A stretch of DNA of 64,000 nt from CAZPUS01 sp964589825 (GTDB lineage Bacteria > Fibrobacterota > Chitinivibrionia > Chitinivibrionales > WJKA01), in NCBI GenBank assembly GCA_964589825.1, contig CAZPUS010000009.1, forward strand, positions 26,297 to 90,296. Reading direction: 5' to 3'. Shown in pieces: positions 16,331 to 24,960 of the stretch (position 1 is its first letter; each line of letters starts with the position of its first letter). The position numbers and the translations under genes are program-made. A model generated the notes under the pieces. That model worked only from the letters and a program-made list of their open reading frames with translations, did not search any database and was not told the origin of the DNA.

Positions 16331-19243
16331 TTATGCGTGAGACGTTTCATGGTTTTGATTTTGTGCGGGAAGGCTCTTTTTCTTCTTTTTTCCGTTTTTG
16401 TGACCGGGAGAGGTTGAATCGGCCATTTTGAGGATTCCGCCGATATCGAGAATAAGGCTCACATTCCCGTCGCTCATGATCGCACCGCCCGAAATTCCGG
16501 GCACATCACCGATTCCGTTACCGAGGCTCTTGATCACGACCTGTTGCTGATCCACTATGTCGTCCACAAGCAGTGCAATGCGACGGCCCAGCATATCCTC
16601 AACTATCATGGCAATGGCCTCGTCGTTTTCATTCTCTTCATGCGGAATATTGAAGAGATCGTGCAGACGGGTAAAACGTATCAGTTCTCCGCGCACATCG
16701 ATCACTTCTCCCTTGTTAAGTACAGTGCTTATCTGAGAGTCCTTCGGTTTAAGCGAGCGCAGTATCGACAGTGTGGGGACGATGTATGATTCGGTCCCCG
16801 CCTTGACGATCATGCCGTCGATGATTGCGAGCGTAAGCGGCAGCCGAATCGAAAAAGTGGTACCGACTCCTTTTTCGGACTTTATTTCGACCGAACCGCG
16901 AAGCGATTCGATGTTGCGCTTTACCACATCCATGCCCACACCGCGTCCCGACACATCGCTGAGATTTTTGGCAGTCGAAAACCCGGGGTTGAATATGAAC
17001 TGATACACTTCCTGGTCCGAAAGCTTTTCGTCATCCTTGCACAACCCCTTGGAACGGGCCTTCTCTATAATGGCGTCCTTGTCAAGCCCTTTTCCGTCGT
17101 CTTCGATTTCGATATAAATCGATCCCGCTTTATGAAAGGCGCGAAGCGTCACACTGCCGCGTTTGGGCTTTCCCGCATCGGTGCGGTCTGTGGTATTGGC
17201 TTCGATACCGTGATCGACCGCATTCCGGACCAGATGAAGCAGCGGATCGCCGATATGCTCCACTACCGACTTGTCAAGCTCTGTATCTTCACCTTCCATC
17301 TGGCACTCGATTTCCTTGTCGAATTTTTTGCTGAGATCGCGCACGAGACGGTTCATTTTCTGAAAAGTCGTTTTTATCGACACCATACGAAGTGACATCG
17401 ACAGCTCCTGTACCTGACGAAGAATCACGTTTGCACGTGATATCTTTTTTTCCAGGCCAGGATCGTGTTTGAGCGCATCAGAGACTTTTTTGTCTCCGGA
17501 AATCATTGACTGGGCGATTACCGCTTCACCCACCGCATCCACGAGCTGATCGACACGGGAGACGGGGACGCGAATCGTCTCCTCGACCGATTTCTTATCG
17601 GTCTTCTGTGGCGGGCTTTGCTGCGATCCGAGCGCTTTTGCGACCTGACGCGAAGACGCGTGTTGGTCCTGGACCAGAATTTCGCCGATTTTGCGTTGAT
17701 CACCATTTTGCTGTTTTTGCAATGCCTTTTTTACCGTCTCTTCATCAACATCCCCGTAGGTATTAAGGATTTCTCCGACTTTTTTGTCCGGCGAATGCTC
17801 CGTTTTCTGGGCCGGAATTGCGTCGGGGTCTTTCAGTCGATCGATCAACGACGCATAGTTTTCGGGAATTTCGTAGACATTGTCTTCGCCGATGTTCTCG
17901 ATGTTGGCGACGAACTGCTTGATACAGTCGACGCCGGTAAGCAGGGTGTCGATGTGCCCCGAATGGAGAGAGAGCTCCTCGGTGCGTGCACGATCCATCA
18001 GGTTTTCCATGCTGTGGGAAAGCGTACTCACTTCCTTGAGTGCCAGGAATCCGGCCACGCCCTTTATCGTATGAAACGCCCGGAACACGGTGTGCATTTT
18101 GTCTACATTGGTGCTCTCGGTTTCGAGATCGAGAAGCGTCGATTCCGCCTGCTCGAGATGCTCACGCGACTCCACGACAAAATCACCCATCATTGACGGA
18201 TCTCCCTCGAAAATAGAGGTAGATGACCCGGAATCCCCGGCCGGTGCGTCGGCGGATTCTTCGGCCGGGACCTGTTTTTCGTCCTCCTCTTTATCCGCGG
18301 TATCGGTTTCGGGCTGCTGCCCGTTCTGCTCAGGTTCTTCAGGCTGAGATGCCTCAGGTTGGGATAATTCAGGATCCCGGGGTGGCTCATCCTGCAGGGA
18401 AGAGGCCCCTGTACCCAGAATATCGGTGGCGATTGCATGCGTTACTTTGGGATAGCTTCCCTGCGCGAATTTATCGAGGCTTTCGGCGAGGAAATCCTTG
18501 ATTTTGAACAACATATCGGTGGTGCAGTTCTCTTCGTGTATGGCCTGTTCAACCGCGTGAATAAGGGATGAGTGTTGCTGGAAATCAATCACCCCGAATT
18601 CGCCTTTCCATGTATGCAGTGTTCCCTTGATAGGCTCCCACGCCTCGGTATCGCCTTTTTCTAGTTCCAGGATATACGCTTCGAAATCCTCGATTACCGA
18701 ACGCTGCTGTTCTGCGAACCGTTTTACCATATCCTGCATATCGTCTGGAACTTCGTATTCGGAATCGGCATTGTCGCCCGTATCGGCAGATGCAGCGGTT
18801 TCATCCCGGGAGTCCTGCTTTGTTTTATCCGATTCTGCGGATTCTTTGCCCGCCTGTGTATCCGGGCCCTTTTTTCCGTCGCTTTCATGCCGGTTGTTGT
18901 CACTATCACCGGGATCCCCGGCCGGGATCCCCGGTGGGGCAGATTGCGCCGAATCGTCGGAATCGGGTGCCGCATCGTGCAGCGCCTTCTTCATCTTTTT
19001 GACCGAGGCCTTCAGTTTTTTGCGACCCTTGTCAAAATCGGTCTCCTGGAGAATAATATGGTTGCTCAGTTTAGCGGCACGCTGTGCCATGGTGAGAAAC
19101 GCGTCGGGAAGGTCGCTGAGTTGCGACAGCTCTTCCAGTGTGGTGAGTACCGCGGTAATCGGGGTGAGGTCGCTTTTGTTGACAAGGGGCAGATTGGTTT
19201 CCGCCTGTTCGATCAGCTTTTGTGCCTGTGTATGACTGTTCAT
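16331..19243 (-). CDS. cheA: CheA chemotaxis histidine kinase with two HPt domains
   Basis: 970 residues, longer than the usual 650-700. Order: N-terminal helices (1-95), acidic low-complexity linker (95-160), HPt-1 (165-265, His210 in LHTWKGEFG), second acidic linker (285-345), HPt-2 (350-450, His391 in AFHTIKGVAGF), a segment with two repeats of the type VGEIL...G...ETVKKALQKQ (487-542), dimerisation domain (555-625), HATPase (HLVRNAVDHGIE, DDGKGLD, GRGVGMDVV) and a CheW-like regulatory domain (805-940). It autophosphorylates and passes phosphate to the receivers of the cluster. AAAGGG precedes the ATG. The repeat segment resembles the N-terminal MshEN/T2SSE_N fold of type II secretion ATPases. 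Confidence 0.96.
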   Translation of the reverse strand: MNSHTQAQKLIEQAETNLPLVNKSDLTPITAVLTTLEELSQLSDLPDAFLTMAQRAAKLSNHIILQETDFDKGRKKLKASVKKMKKALHDAAPDSDDSAQSAPPGIPAGDPGDSDNNRHESDGKKGPDTQAGKESAESDKTKQDSRDETAASADTGDNADSEYEVPDDMQDMVKRFAEQQRSVIEDFEAYILELEKGDTEAWEPIKGTLHTWKGEFGVIDFQQHSSLIHAVEQAIHEENCTTDMLFKIKDFLAESLDKFAQGSYPKVTHAIATDILGTGASSLQDEPPRDPELSQPEASQPEEPEQNGQQPETDTADKEEDEKQVPAEESADAPAGDSGSSTSIFEGDPSMMGDFVVESREHLEQAESTLLDLETESTNVDKMHTVFRAFHTIKGVAGFLALKEVSTLSHSMENLMDRARTEELSLHSGHIDTLLTGVDCIKQFVANIENIGEDNVYEIPENYASLIDRLKDPDAIPAQKTEHSPDKKVGEILNTYGDVDEETVKKALQKQQNGDQRKIGEILVQDQHASSRQVAKALGSQQSPPQKTDKKSVEETIRVPVSRVDQLVDAVGEAVIAQSMISGDKKVSDALKHDPGLEKKISRANVILRQVQELSMSLRMVSIKTTFQKMNRLVRDLSKKFDKEIECQMEGEDTELDKSVVEHIGDPLLHLVRNAVDHGIEANTTDRTDAGKPKRGSVTLRAFHKAGSIYIEIEDDGKGLDKDAIIEKARSKGLCKDDEKLSDQEVYQFIFNPGFSTAKNLSDVSGRGVGMDVVKRNIESLRGSVEIKSEKGVGTTFSIRLPLTLAIIDGMIVKAGTESYIVPTLSILRSLKPKDSQISTVLNKGEVIDVRGELIRFTRLHDLFNIPHEENENDEAIAMIVEDMLGRRIALLVDDIVDQQQVVIKSLGNGIGDVPGISGGAIMSDGNVSLILDIGGILKMADSTSPGHKNGKKKKKSLPAQNQNHETSHA

Positions 19244-19261
19244 ACAAAGAACCCTTTCAGA

Positions 19262-19663
19262 TTATTTGTGCGCGTGCATGCCGAATGATTCGCGCCAGCG
19301 TTGTGCACGCGCCACCGCTGTCTGTACAATATCGATAACCAGCTCGGTATCGGTAAACGGTTTGGTGATATAGTCGCAGGCGCCCGCTTCGATACACGCG
19401 ACCACCCGGCTCATATTCGAATAGGCGGTCATGATTATCACATTGCACAACGGATTTATCTCTTTGATTTTTCTCGTCACTTCTATCCCGCTCATCTGCG
19501 GCATCTGCACATCGCACAGCACGATGTTATAGAGTTTTTCCGGGTATGCTTCTATCGCTTTTACCGGGTTGGACTCGGTTTCGACCTCGAGTCCCTGACG
19601 GGAAAACATCACTTCGAGTGCATCGAGGGTTGCTACTTCGTCATCGATGATGTAGACTTTCAT
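19262..19663 (-). CDS. Single-domain response regulator
   Basis: 133 residues, one receiver: VYIIDDEVATLDAL, phospho-Asp in IVLCDVQMPQMSG, Thr in IIMTAYSN, Lys in ITKPFTD. It has a short C-terminal helix after the receiver but no output domain. The ATG at 19663 has GGGA 8 bases upstream; an ATG two codons earlier is less well placed. The gene overlaps the end of the upstream receiver gene by 23 bases and precedes cheA by 18 bases. Confidence 0.87.
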   Translation of the reverse strand: MKVYIIDDEVATLDALEVMFSRQGLEVETESNPVKAIEAYPEKLYNIVLCDVQMPQMSGIEVTRKIKEINPLCNVIIMTAYSNMSRVVACIEAGACDYITKPFTDTELVIDIVQTAVARAQRWRESFGMHAHK

Positions 19664-20081
19664 GGTCACATTCCCTTACAAAAAAGTTATCGATTACCGA
19701 TTTGAGGTCCTGAATTCTGAACGGCTTGACAAAATAGAAAAGCGGGGAGTGCTGGCGGGCCATTTTCTCCGCGTCTATGGAGTCGTCTCCGGTTATTATT
19801 ATCATTGCGATATTGCGGTCACTGGTGCGCATTTCTTCTATAATGGCGTCAACCGCTTCGCCGGGAAGATGAAAATCCCATATTACCACATCGACAGGGT
19901 AGGATACCAGCGCCTGAAGCGCGTCGTTGCCGTTGTGTACCGGAATCGAGCGGTATCCGAGGCCGGTAAAAAAGGTGGAAAGTGCGTTGCAGTAATAGGT
20001 GTCGTCTTCGGCAATCAGTATGGTGGGGCTGTTGATGTCACGAGGCATTCCAAAACTCTTTCTGTTTTCTTTTGTTGACAT
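19641..20081 (-). CDS. Atypical single-domain response regulator, first gene of the chemotaxis cluster
   Basis: About 146 residues with a receiver domain: ILIAEDDTYYCNAL, phospho-Asp in VDVVIWDFHLPGEA, Thr in IIITGDDS, Lys in YFVKPFR. The VIWDFHLPG phospho-site lacks the usual MPxxDG loop, a mild departure. The start is uncertain: ATG at 20081 (used) or 20048; neither has a good ribosome binding site. It is the promoter-proximal gene of the 20-kb minus-strand cluster, facing the operator-rich intergenic region upstream of recF. Confidence 0.78.
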   Translation of the reverse strand: MSTKENRKSFGMPRDINSPTILIAEDDTYYCNALSTFFTGLGYRSIPVHNGNDALQALVSYPVDVVIWDFHLPGEAVDAIIEEMRTSDRNIAMIIITGDDSIDAEKMARQHSPLFYFVKPFRIQDLKSVIDNFFVRECDHESLHHR

Positions 20082-20241
20082 ACAGGCAAAATTGTACGGT
20101 AACGATGCAATACACTGGCTGGCATTGTGCCGGAAGGGGGCGGTAACTGTGCATATATATATCAAATAACGTGCCAATACATACAGCCTGTTATACCGCA
20201 GCAACTTATGGATTGCCTACCCCTGATGCGCGTATGGAAGC

Positions 20242-20258
20242 TGTATCTTTATGATACA
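20242..20258. promoter_or_regulatory. Dyad operator 1, TGTATC-N5-GATACA
   Basis: TGTATC-TTTAT-GATACA, a perfect 6-bp inverted repeat with a 5-base spacer. Same architecture as the dyads centred at about 20296 and 20407. The halves of this dyad and the next also form a larger hairpin (20251-20295). Confidence 0.6.
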
Positions 20259-20287
20259 CCTTTTCATTGGTATCCGGGGAAAAGGGG

Positions 20288-20304
20288 TGTATCATATGTA
20301 TACA
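20288..20304. promoter_or_regulatory. Dyad operator 2, TGTATC-N5-TATACA
   Basis: TGTATC-ATATG-TATACA, one mismatch from the perfect dyad. Centre lies 46 bases from that of site 1. Confidence 0.55.
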
Positions 20305-20396
20305 GGTGCAGAGTGTTGCGTAGCAAAGGCATGCCGTTTTATTCGATATCTTACTGATATTTAACGGATAAAGGCGATATGAGACAGTACACCGGG

Positions 20397-20417
20397 GGTG
20401 TATCATCACGATACACC
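20397..20417. promoter_or_regulatory. Dyad operator 3, GGTGTATC-N5-GATACACC
   Basis: GGTGTATC-ATCAC-GATACACC, a perfect 8-bp inverted repeat with a 5-base spacer, the strongest of the three. Centre lies 111 bases from site 2 and about 310 bases upstream of recF. Confidence 0.65.
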
Positions 20418-20436
20418 CAACCCGGGCATATATGTT

Positions 20437-20599
20437 ACCTTAATTGAGCGGTTGTTTTGATGAAAGCCGCGGTGAGTCGTACTGCTATTGTGTTCTCCAA
20501 AACTATGGGATAACCTTGTTGGTTGTTTCAAGGGCTTAGATAATATAAGCGTAGTGCGGATTGCAGTAGATTCGGTGAACAAAATCGCTCAATTCAGGT
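20437..20599 (+). repeat. Dispersed ~160-bp inverted-repeat element, copy B
   Basis: Begins ACCTTAATTGAGCGGTTGTT and ends AAAATCGCTCAATTCAGG, which pair as imperfect inverted ends. The centre reads AACCTTGTTGGTTG, the complement of the copy A core. It aligns end to end with the minus strand of copy A. It is located 117 bases upstream of recF. Confidence 0.85.
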
Positions 20600-20715
20600 G
20601 TTAGTATCGCAGGTTGCGTTCCCGCTCGCAGCTATTCTTTATTTTTTCTACAAAATGTGCGCACATGGGGCACATAAGAGGGGCGTGTGCAGTGCGTCTT
20701 TACTATTTTTAATAC

Positions 20716-21831
20716 ATGTATTTATCCGAACTGACGCTGCACGATTTTCGCAATTATACGTGTCTTCATCTCGAATTCGACAACAGGGGCGCGGTCATAA
20801 CCGGGCCAAACGGTATCGGCAAGACGAATATTCTTGAAGCGATACATCTTTTATGTACCGGCCGGTCTCCGCGGGGCGCCACCCGGCGTGATATGATCCG
20901 CTTTGATGCGCCGCAGGCATGCGTTCGCGGCGTGTTCCGCGCCCATGACAGAGTCGCCGATACCATATCGATCGGCTTTGACCGCGGGGGGAGGATGGAG
21001 CTGAGGCGCAATGATCGCACGCTTCGCTCACTGTCGAAGTGGATCGGTGCGGGCGCCATCGTCGCATTCGGACCGGCTGATATATCATTGATTTACGGTG
21101 CACCGGGCCAGCGCAGACGATATCTCGACATTCTCATTTCCCAGATATATCCGCATTATATGGAATACCTTATCGACTACCGTAATCAAATGGCGAATCG
21201 AAATGCGCTGCTTGCGCATACCCCGGCCGACAGGGATGGAATCGCGGCGTTTGAAGAAGGAATGGCACGTACCGGCGTTGCAATAGCTGAAATGCGCAAA
21301 GAAATTCTGGCCAAAATAGCGTTGTATTTCAGTGAATATTATTCCCGTATAGTGGAGGGGGTAACGGAAAAAGGAAAAATCGAATATACCCCGTCTATAG
21401 TGCCTGAAAATGCGGGTGAAGAGGCGTGGAAAATATTATTTTTAGATAAATTGGGCAAAAGCCGGGATCGGGATGTGGCTCACGGCGGTGCCTCTCACGG
21501 GATCCATCGGGATGATGTAACGATCTACGTGAACGGGAAACGGGCGCGCGAGTTCGCATCTCAGGGACAGTGCAGAAGTGCTGCATTTGCGCTTAAGATG
21601 AGCGCGGTGCGATGTCTTGAGGAGTACAAACAGACAAAATCGATATTCTGTGTCGATGACGTGTTCTCTGAAATGGACCGTGCGCGCACGCGTGAGATCG
21701 CTGCATTACTCGAATGGGAACGCCAGATATTTTTTGCGTCTCCTGAATACGATCGGACATTGCTGCGTACTCGTGTTCATTTTCACATAGAAAAGGATGG
21801 CGTGGTTGAAGCGAAAGAAGGTGTCGAATAA
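20716..21831 (+). CDS. recF: RecF DNA gap-repair protein
   Basis: 371 residues, usual RecF length. Walker A GPNGIGKTN (about residue 30-38), RecF signature in the QCRSAAFALKMS region and Walker B/D-loop DDVFSEMDRARTREIAALL near the C-terminus. RecF is an SMC-like ATPase that loads RecA with RecO/RecR at single-strand gaps. The ATG at 20716 begins the conserved MYLSELTLHDFRNY; there is no ribosome binding site before it, so it may be weakly translated or leaderless. It is the first gene of a plus-strand replication block; dnaA and dnaN, the usual upstream neighbours, are not here. Confidence 0.96.
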   Translation: MYLSELTLHDFRNYTCLHLEFDNRGAVITGPNGIGKTNILEAIHLLCTGRSPRGATRRDMIRFDAPQACVRGVFRAHDRVADTISIGFDRGGRMELRRNDRTLRSLSKWIGAGAIVAFGPADISLIYGAPGQRRRYLDILISQIYPHYMEYLIDYRNQMANRNALLAHTPADRDGIAAFEEGMARTGVAIAEMRKEILAKIALYFSEYYSRIVEGVTEKGKIEYTPSIVPENAGEEAWKILFLDKLGKSRDRDVAHGGASHGIHRDDVTIYVNGKRAREFASQGQCRSAAFALKMSAVRCLEEYKQTKSIFCVDDVFSEMDRARTREIAALLEWERQIFFASPEYDRTLLRTRVHFHIEKDGVVEAKEGVE

Positions 21832-22114
21832 TACGCCGTTTGAAGTGCGGGAGGTAGTGGAAGGCGTGCTGGCGCAGGCGGGACTGCTCAATATCTGCCG
21901 GGAGCAGGAGGTAATGCAGCATTGGGACGAGATCGTGGGAGCGCAAATCGCGAAAGTGACCGAATGTGATCGCGTGGAAAACGGCGTGCTGTATGTCCGT
22001 GTGACCTCCGCGGCATGGCGCCATGAGATCAGCTATTTCACGCATGATATCCTCTCGTCGATTGCACAAAAAACGTCATGTACCACGATACGGCATATTG
22101 TGTTCAATCGCTGA
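21797..22114 (+). CDS. DciA-like (DUF721) helicase-loading protein
   Basis: 105 residues of the DUF721/DciA family: hydrophobic helix pattern with the core QHWDEIVGAQIAKVT and NGVLYVRVTSAAWRHEISYF. DciA proteins replace DnaC/DnaI as partners of the replicative helicase DnaB in many bacteria, and the recF-DUF721-gyrB order is common. The frame overlaps recF by 35 bases; a GTG nine codons later would shorten this overlap. The protein is at the short end of the family and has the KH-like domain only. Confidence 0.82.
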   Translation: MAWLKRKKVSNNTPFEVREVVEGVLAQAGLLNICREQEVMQHWDEIVGAQIAKVTECDRVENGVLYVRVTSAAWRHEISYFTHDILSSIAQKTSCTTIRHIVFNR

Positions 22115-22216
22115 CACCTGTGCGCAGCCCCTGCGTTCGTGTCCGGTATTATACAGCTCAGGATTATACGGCCATATACGGATAATCAAAACGAGGAGAG
22201 AGAGAAAGGAAAAACG

Positions 22217-24139
22217 ATGGAGAATAACTCTGCATACAGTGCGCAGCATATCAAAACGCTGAAAGGGCTGGAAGCGGTACGCACGCGCCCGGCAATGTAT
22301 ATCGGCAGTACGGGAGAGCCGGGACTGCATCAGCTTGTCTACGAGCTGGTCGATAACGCGATAGACGAAGCACTGGCCGGGCATTGCAACAACATTGAGG
22401 TGCTTATACACAAGGACAACACATTGACCGTGAGTGATGACGGCCGGGGAATACCGGTCGACTGGCATGAAGATTCGAAAATGTCGGCGCTCGAGCTTAT
22501 AATGACCACGCTTCATTCCGGCGGGAAATTCGACAATTATTCCTACAAAGTCTCCGGCGGTTTGCACGGAGTAGGGCTTTCGTGCGTGAATGCCCTTGCG
22601 GACTGGTGTGTTGCGACCGTTTACCGTGACAATACCACCTACCGTATGGAGTTCCGGAAAGGGGCCCCTGCCAGTAAACTGGAAAAAGAGGGGGAGACAC
22701 AGAAACGCGGCACCACCATTACATTCAAACCGGATACCTCGATTTTCGAGACCGACGAGTTCAGTTTCGATCTGCTGTCCAAACGCCTTCGCGAGCTCGC
22801 GTTTCTCAATAAAGGGGTGCATATCACGATCAACGACGAACGTGAAGAGGACAAATCACACGATTTCTGCTATCCCGGAGGACTCGTGTCGTTCGTGCGA
22901 TTCCTTGACGAGAATAAAACCCCGCTGCATCAGGAACCCATCTGGTTTCAGCGCCAGGAAGAAGGAATCGATATCGAAATCGCGTTTCAGTACAACGATT
23001 CATATTCAGAAAACATCTTTTCCTTTGCAAACAATATCAACACGGTTGACGGCGGAACGCATATGTCCGGGTTCAAAAAGGGGCTTACCCGGACTATTAC
23101 GAATTATATAACCAAAAACAACCTGCTGAAAAACAACAAGGTCGAGCTGCGCGGTGAAGACCTGCGGGAAGGAATTACCGCAGTTATCAGCGTCAAGCTG
23201 CCTGATCCGCAGTTTGAAGGCCAGACAAAGCATAAACTCGGCAATTCGGAGGTTATGAGTATTGTCTCGTCATGCATTGCGCAGAGTCTGGGCGAATTTT
23301 TCGAAGAGAATCCTCAGACCGCAAAGCGCGTGACCGAAAAGTGCATCAATTCCGCCATCGCACGCGAAGCGGCAAAAAAAGCACGACAGATGGCCCGTCG
23401 CAAATCGGTAATGGACGGCGGGGGGCTGCCCGGAAAACTCGCCGACTGTATCGAGTCGGATCCGAAAAAGTGCGAGCTGTTCATCGTTGAGGGAGACAGT
23501 GCGGGCGGAAGCGCAAAAAGCGGGCGTGACAGGAATTTCCAGGCCATACTGCCGGTAAAGGGAAAAATTCTCAACGTGGAAAAGGCACGTATCGATAAAA
23601 TAATGTCGCATGACGAGATACAGTTTATGGTGCAGGCGCTCGGGACCGGCCTTGGAAGAAGTGAGGAGGAGGACGGTTTTGCCATCGATAAGCTGCGGTA
23701 TGACAAAGTGATAATCATGACGGATGCCGATGTGGACGGCGCCCATATCCGTACGCTGCTTCTTACTTTCTTTTTCCGCTACATGCCTGCGCTGGTGGAA
23801 CAGGGACATGTCTATATCGCACTGCCGCCGCTGTATAAGCTCAAGGCCGGAAAAGAGGAACGTTATGTGTTTAACGAGCATGAACGGGATAACGTGCTTC
23901 AGGAGTGGAAAGAGCGCAAGGATATAAGCCAGCAGCGCTATAAGGGACTTGGAGAGATGAACCCCGAACAGCTGGCGACCACCACAATGAATCCCGATAC
24001 CCGTACGATCATCAGGGTGAAGATGGAGGATGTCGTCGAGGCGGACCGGATATTTACCATGCTTATGGGTGAAGAGGTCGCTCCGCGACGAAGGTTCATC
24101 GAAGAGAATGCAGCCAAAGTGAAAAATCTTGACGTCTGA
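22217..24139 (+). CDS. gyrB: DNA gyrase subunit B
   Basis: 640 residues. GHKL ATPase (VRTRPAMYIGST, ELVDNAIDEA, DDGRGIPVDWH, SGGLHGVGLSCVNAL), transducer domain and TOPRIM domain (ELFIVEGDSAGGSAKSGRDR, MTDADVDGAHIRTLL), ending in the IEENAAKVKNLDV tail. With GyrA it makes the ATP-dependent supercoiling enzyme. The ATG at 22217 has GAAAGGA just upstream; the frame is open 78 bases further but without conserved sequence. Next in line are surE and gyrA, closely spaced. Confidence 0.98.
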   Translation: MENNSAYSAQHIKTLKGLEAVRTRPAMYIGSTGEPGLHQLVYELVDNAIDEALAGHCNNIEVLIHKDNTLTVSDDGRGIPVDWHEDSKMSALELIMTTLHSGGKFDNYSYKVSGGLHGVGLSCVNALADWCVATVYRDNTTYRMEFRKGAPASKLEKEGETQKRGTTITFKPDTSIFETDEFSFDLLSKRLRELAFLNKGVHITINDEREEDKSHDFCYPGGLVSFVRFLDENKTPLHQEPIWFQRQEEGIDIEIAFQYNDSYSENIFSFANNINTVDGGTHMSGFKKGLTRTITNYITKNNLLKNNKVELRGEDLREGITAVISVKLPDPQFEGQTKHKLGNSEVMSIVSSCIAQSLGEFFEENPQTAKRVTEKCINSAIAREAAKKARQMARRKSVMDGGGLPGKLADCIESDPKKCELFIVEGDSAGGSAKSGRDRNFQAILPVKGKILNVEKARIDKIMSHDEIQFMVQALGTGLGRSEEEDGFAIDKLRYDKVIIMTDADVDGAHIRTLLLTFFFRYMPALVEQGHVYIALPPLYKLKAGKEERYVFNEHERDNVLQEWKERKDISQQRYKGLGEMNPEQLATTTMNPDTRTIIRVKMEDVVEADRIFTMLMGEEVAPRRRFIEENAAKVKNLDV

Positions 24140-24159
24140 TCGTCACGGAGGGACCTATT

Positions 24160-24960
24160 GTGAATATCCTGCTCACCAATGACGACGGTATCGAGGCCAG
24201 TGGCATTTACCATCTCTACCATGCATTAAAAAAACGGGGAGAAGACGTCACCGTCATCGCCCCGCACGAAGAAGCGAGCGGTTCGAGTCATGCGTTTACG
24301 CTCGACCGGCCGCTTTATTATACCGCGTGGGAACGGGAGGCGATTCAGGGCTTCCGGGTACGGGGCACACCGAGCGACTGTGTCAAATTCGGGGTGTCCC
24401 ACTTGCTGGCTCACAAACCGGATGTGGTGTTGTCCGGTATCAATCATGGAGATAACTCGGGACTTTCCGCTTTCTACTCCGGCACCATAGCCGCGGCACG
24501 TGAGGGCGCATTCTGGGGGATACCCTCTTTTGCGGTTTCAAGACGCGGGGGACGGGGGCTGGTAGATTTTTCGGGGATTGCGGAGATTGCACTCGATATT
24601 CTCTTTTCTATTCTTGAAAAAGGCTATTCCGCCTCACTTGAAGGGCGAAACAGATGTTTTTACAATATCAATTTTCCCGATTGTCCGGTAACCGAAATCG
24701 GTGGCATTGCAGTCACCCGTCAGAGCTGTGCCTTTTTCAGTGACCACTATGTACCGGTGGACGGCGATGAAGAAGGCGGATTTATGCTGCAGGGAGAGAT
24801 GTGCAATGTGGAAGAGAGTACAGAGTACGACGTGCATGCACTCGACTGTCACCATATTGCGATTACCCCGCTGCAGTTTGACGCAACGGATGAAGAGAGC
24901 AGGCGCATACTCAAAGAAAAAATTACTACTGTCGATATACGAAAACGAGAGGCTCAATGA
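24160..24960 (+). CDS. surE: SurE 5'-nucleotidase
   Basis: 266 residues of the SurE family: metal-binding ILLTNDDGIEASG at the N-terminus, AXHEEASGSSHAFT-type loop (seen as APHEEASGSSHAFT), FRVRGTPSDCVKFG and VLSGINHGDN. SurE hydrolyses nucleoside 5'- and 3'-monophosphates and is linked to stress survival. The start is GTG with GGAGGG 8 bases upstream. The gene sits between gyrB (20 bases before) and gyrA (ATG overlaps the surE stop), an unusual interruption of the gyrB-gyrA pair. Confidence 0.96.
   Translation: MNILLTNDDGIEASGIYHLYHALKKRGEDVTVIAPHEEASGSSHAFTLDRPLYYTAWEREAIQGFRVRGTPSDCVKFGVSHLLAHKPDVVLSGINHGDNSGLSAFYSGTIAAAREGAFWGIPSFAVSRRGGRGLVDFSGIAEIALDILFSILEKGYSASLEGRNRCFYNINFPDCPVTEIGGIAVTRQSCAFFSDHYVPVDGDEEGGFMLQGEMCNVEESTEYDVHALDCHHIAITPLQFDATDEESRRILKEKITTVDIRKREAQ

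Larger units (their letters stand above)
20082..20715. other. Divergent intergenic region between the chemotaxis cluster and recF
   Basis: A 634-base gene-free region. It holds three TGTATC-N5-GATACA dyads (20242-20417) and a dispersed repeat (20437-20599). I see no good DnaA boxes, no reliable sigma-70 promoter and no RNA gene. A 12-base palindrome ATGTGCGCACAT occurs at 20655-20666, 50 bases before recF. Transcription diverges from here. Confidence 0.8.

Noticed and set aside
20655..20666. Perfect palindrome ATGTGCGCACAT upstream of recF
   Set aside because: A single 12-bp palindrome can occur by chance and has no repeat nearby.
20082..20715. Chromosomal origin with DnaA boxes
   Set aside because: No TTATNCACA-like boxes at useful frequency; TTATACCGC and similar have two or more mismatches. 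Kept only as a question under the replication block.
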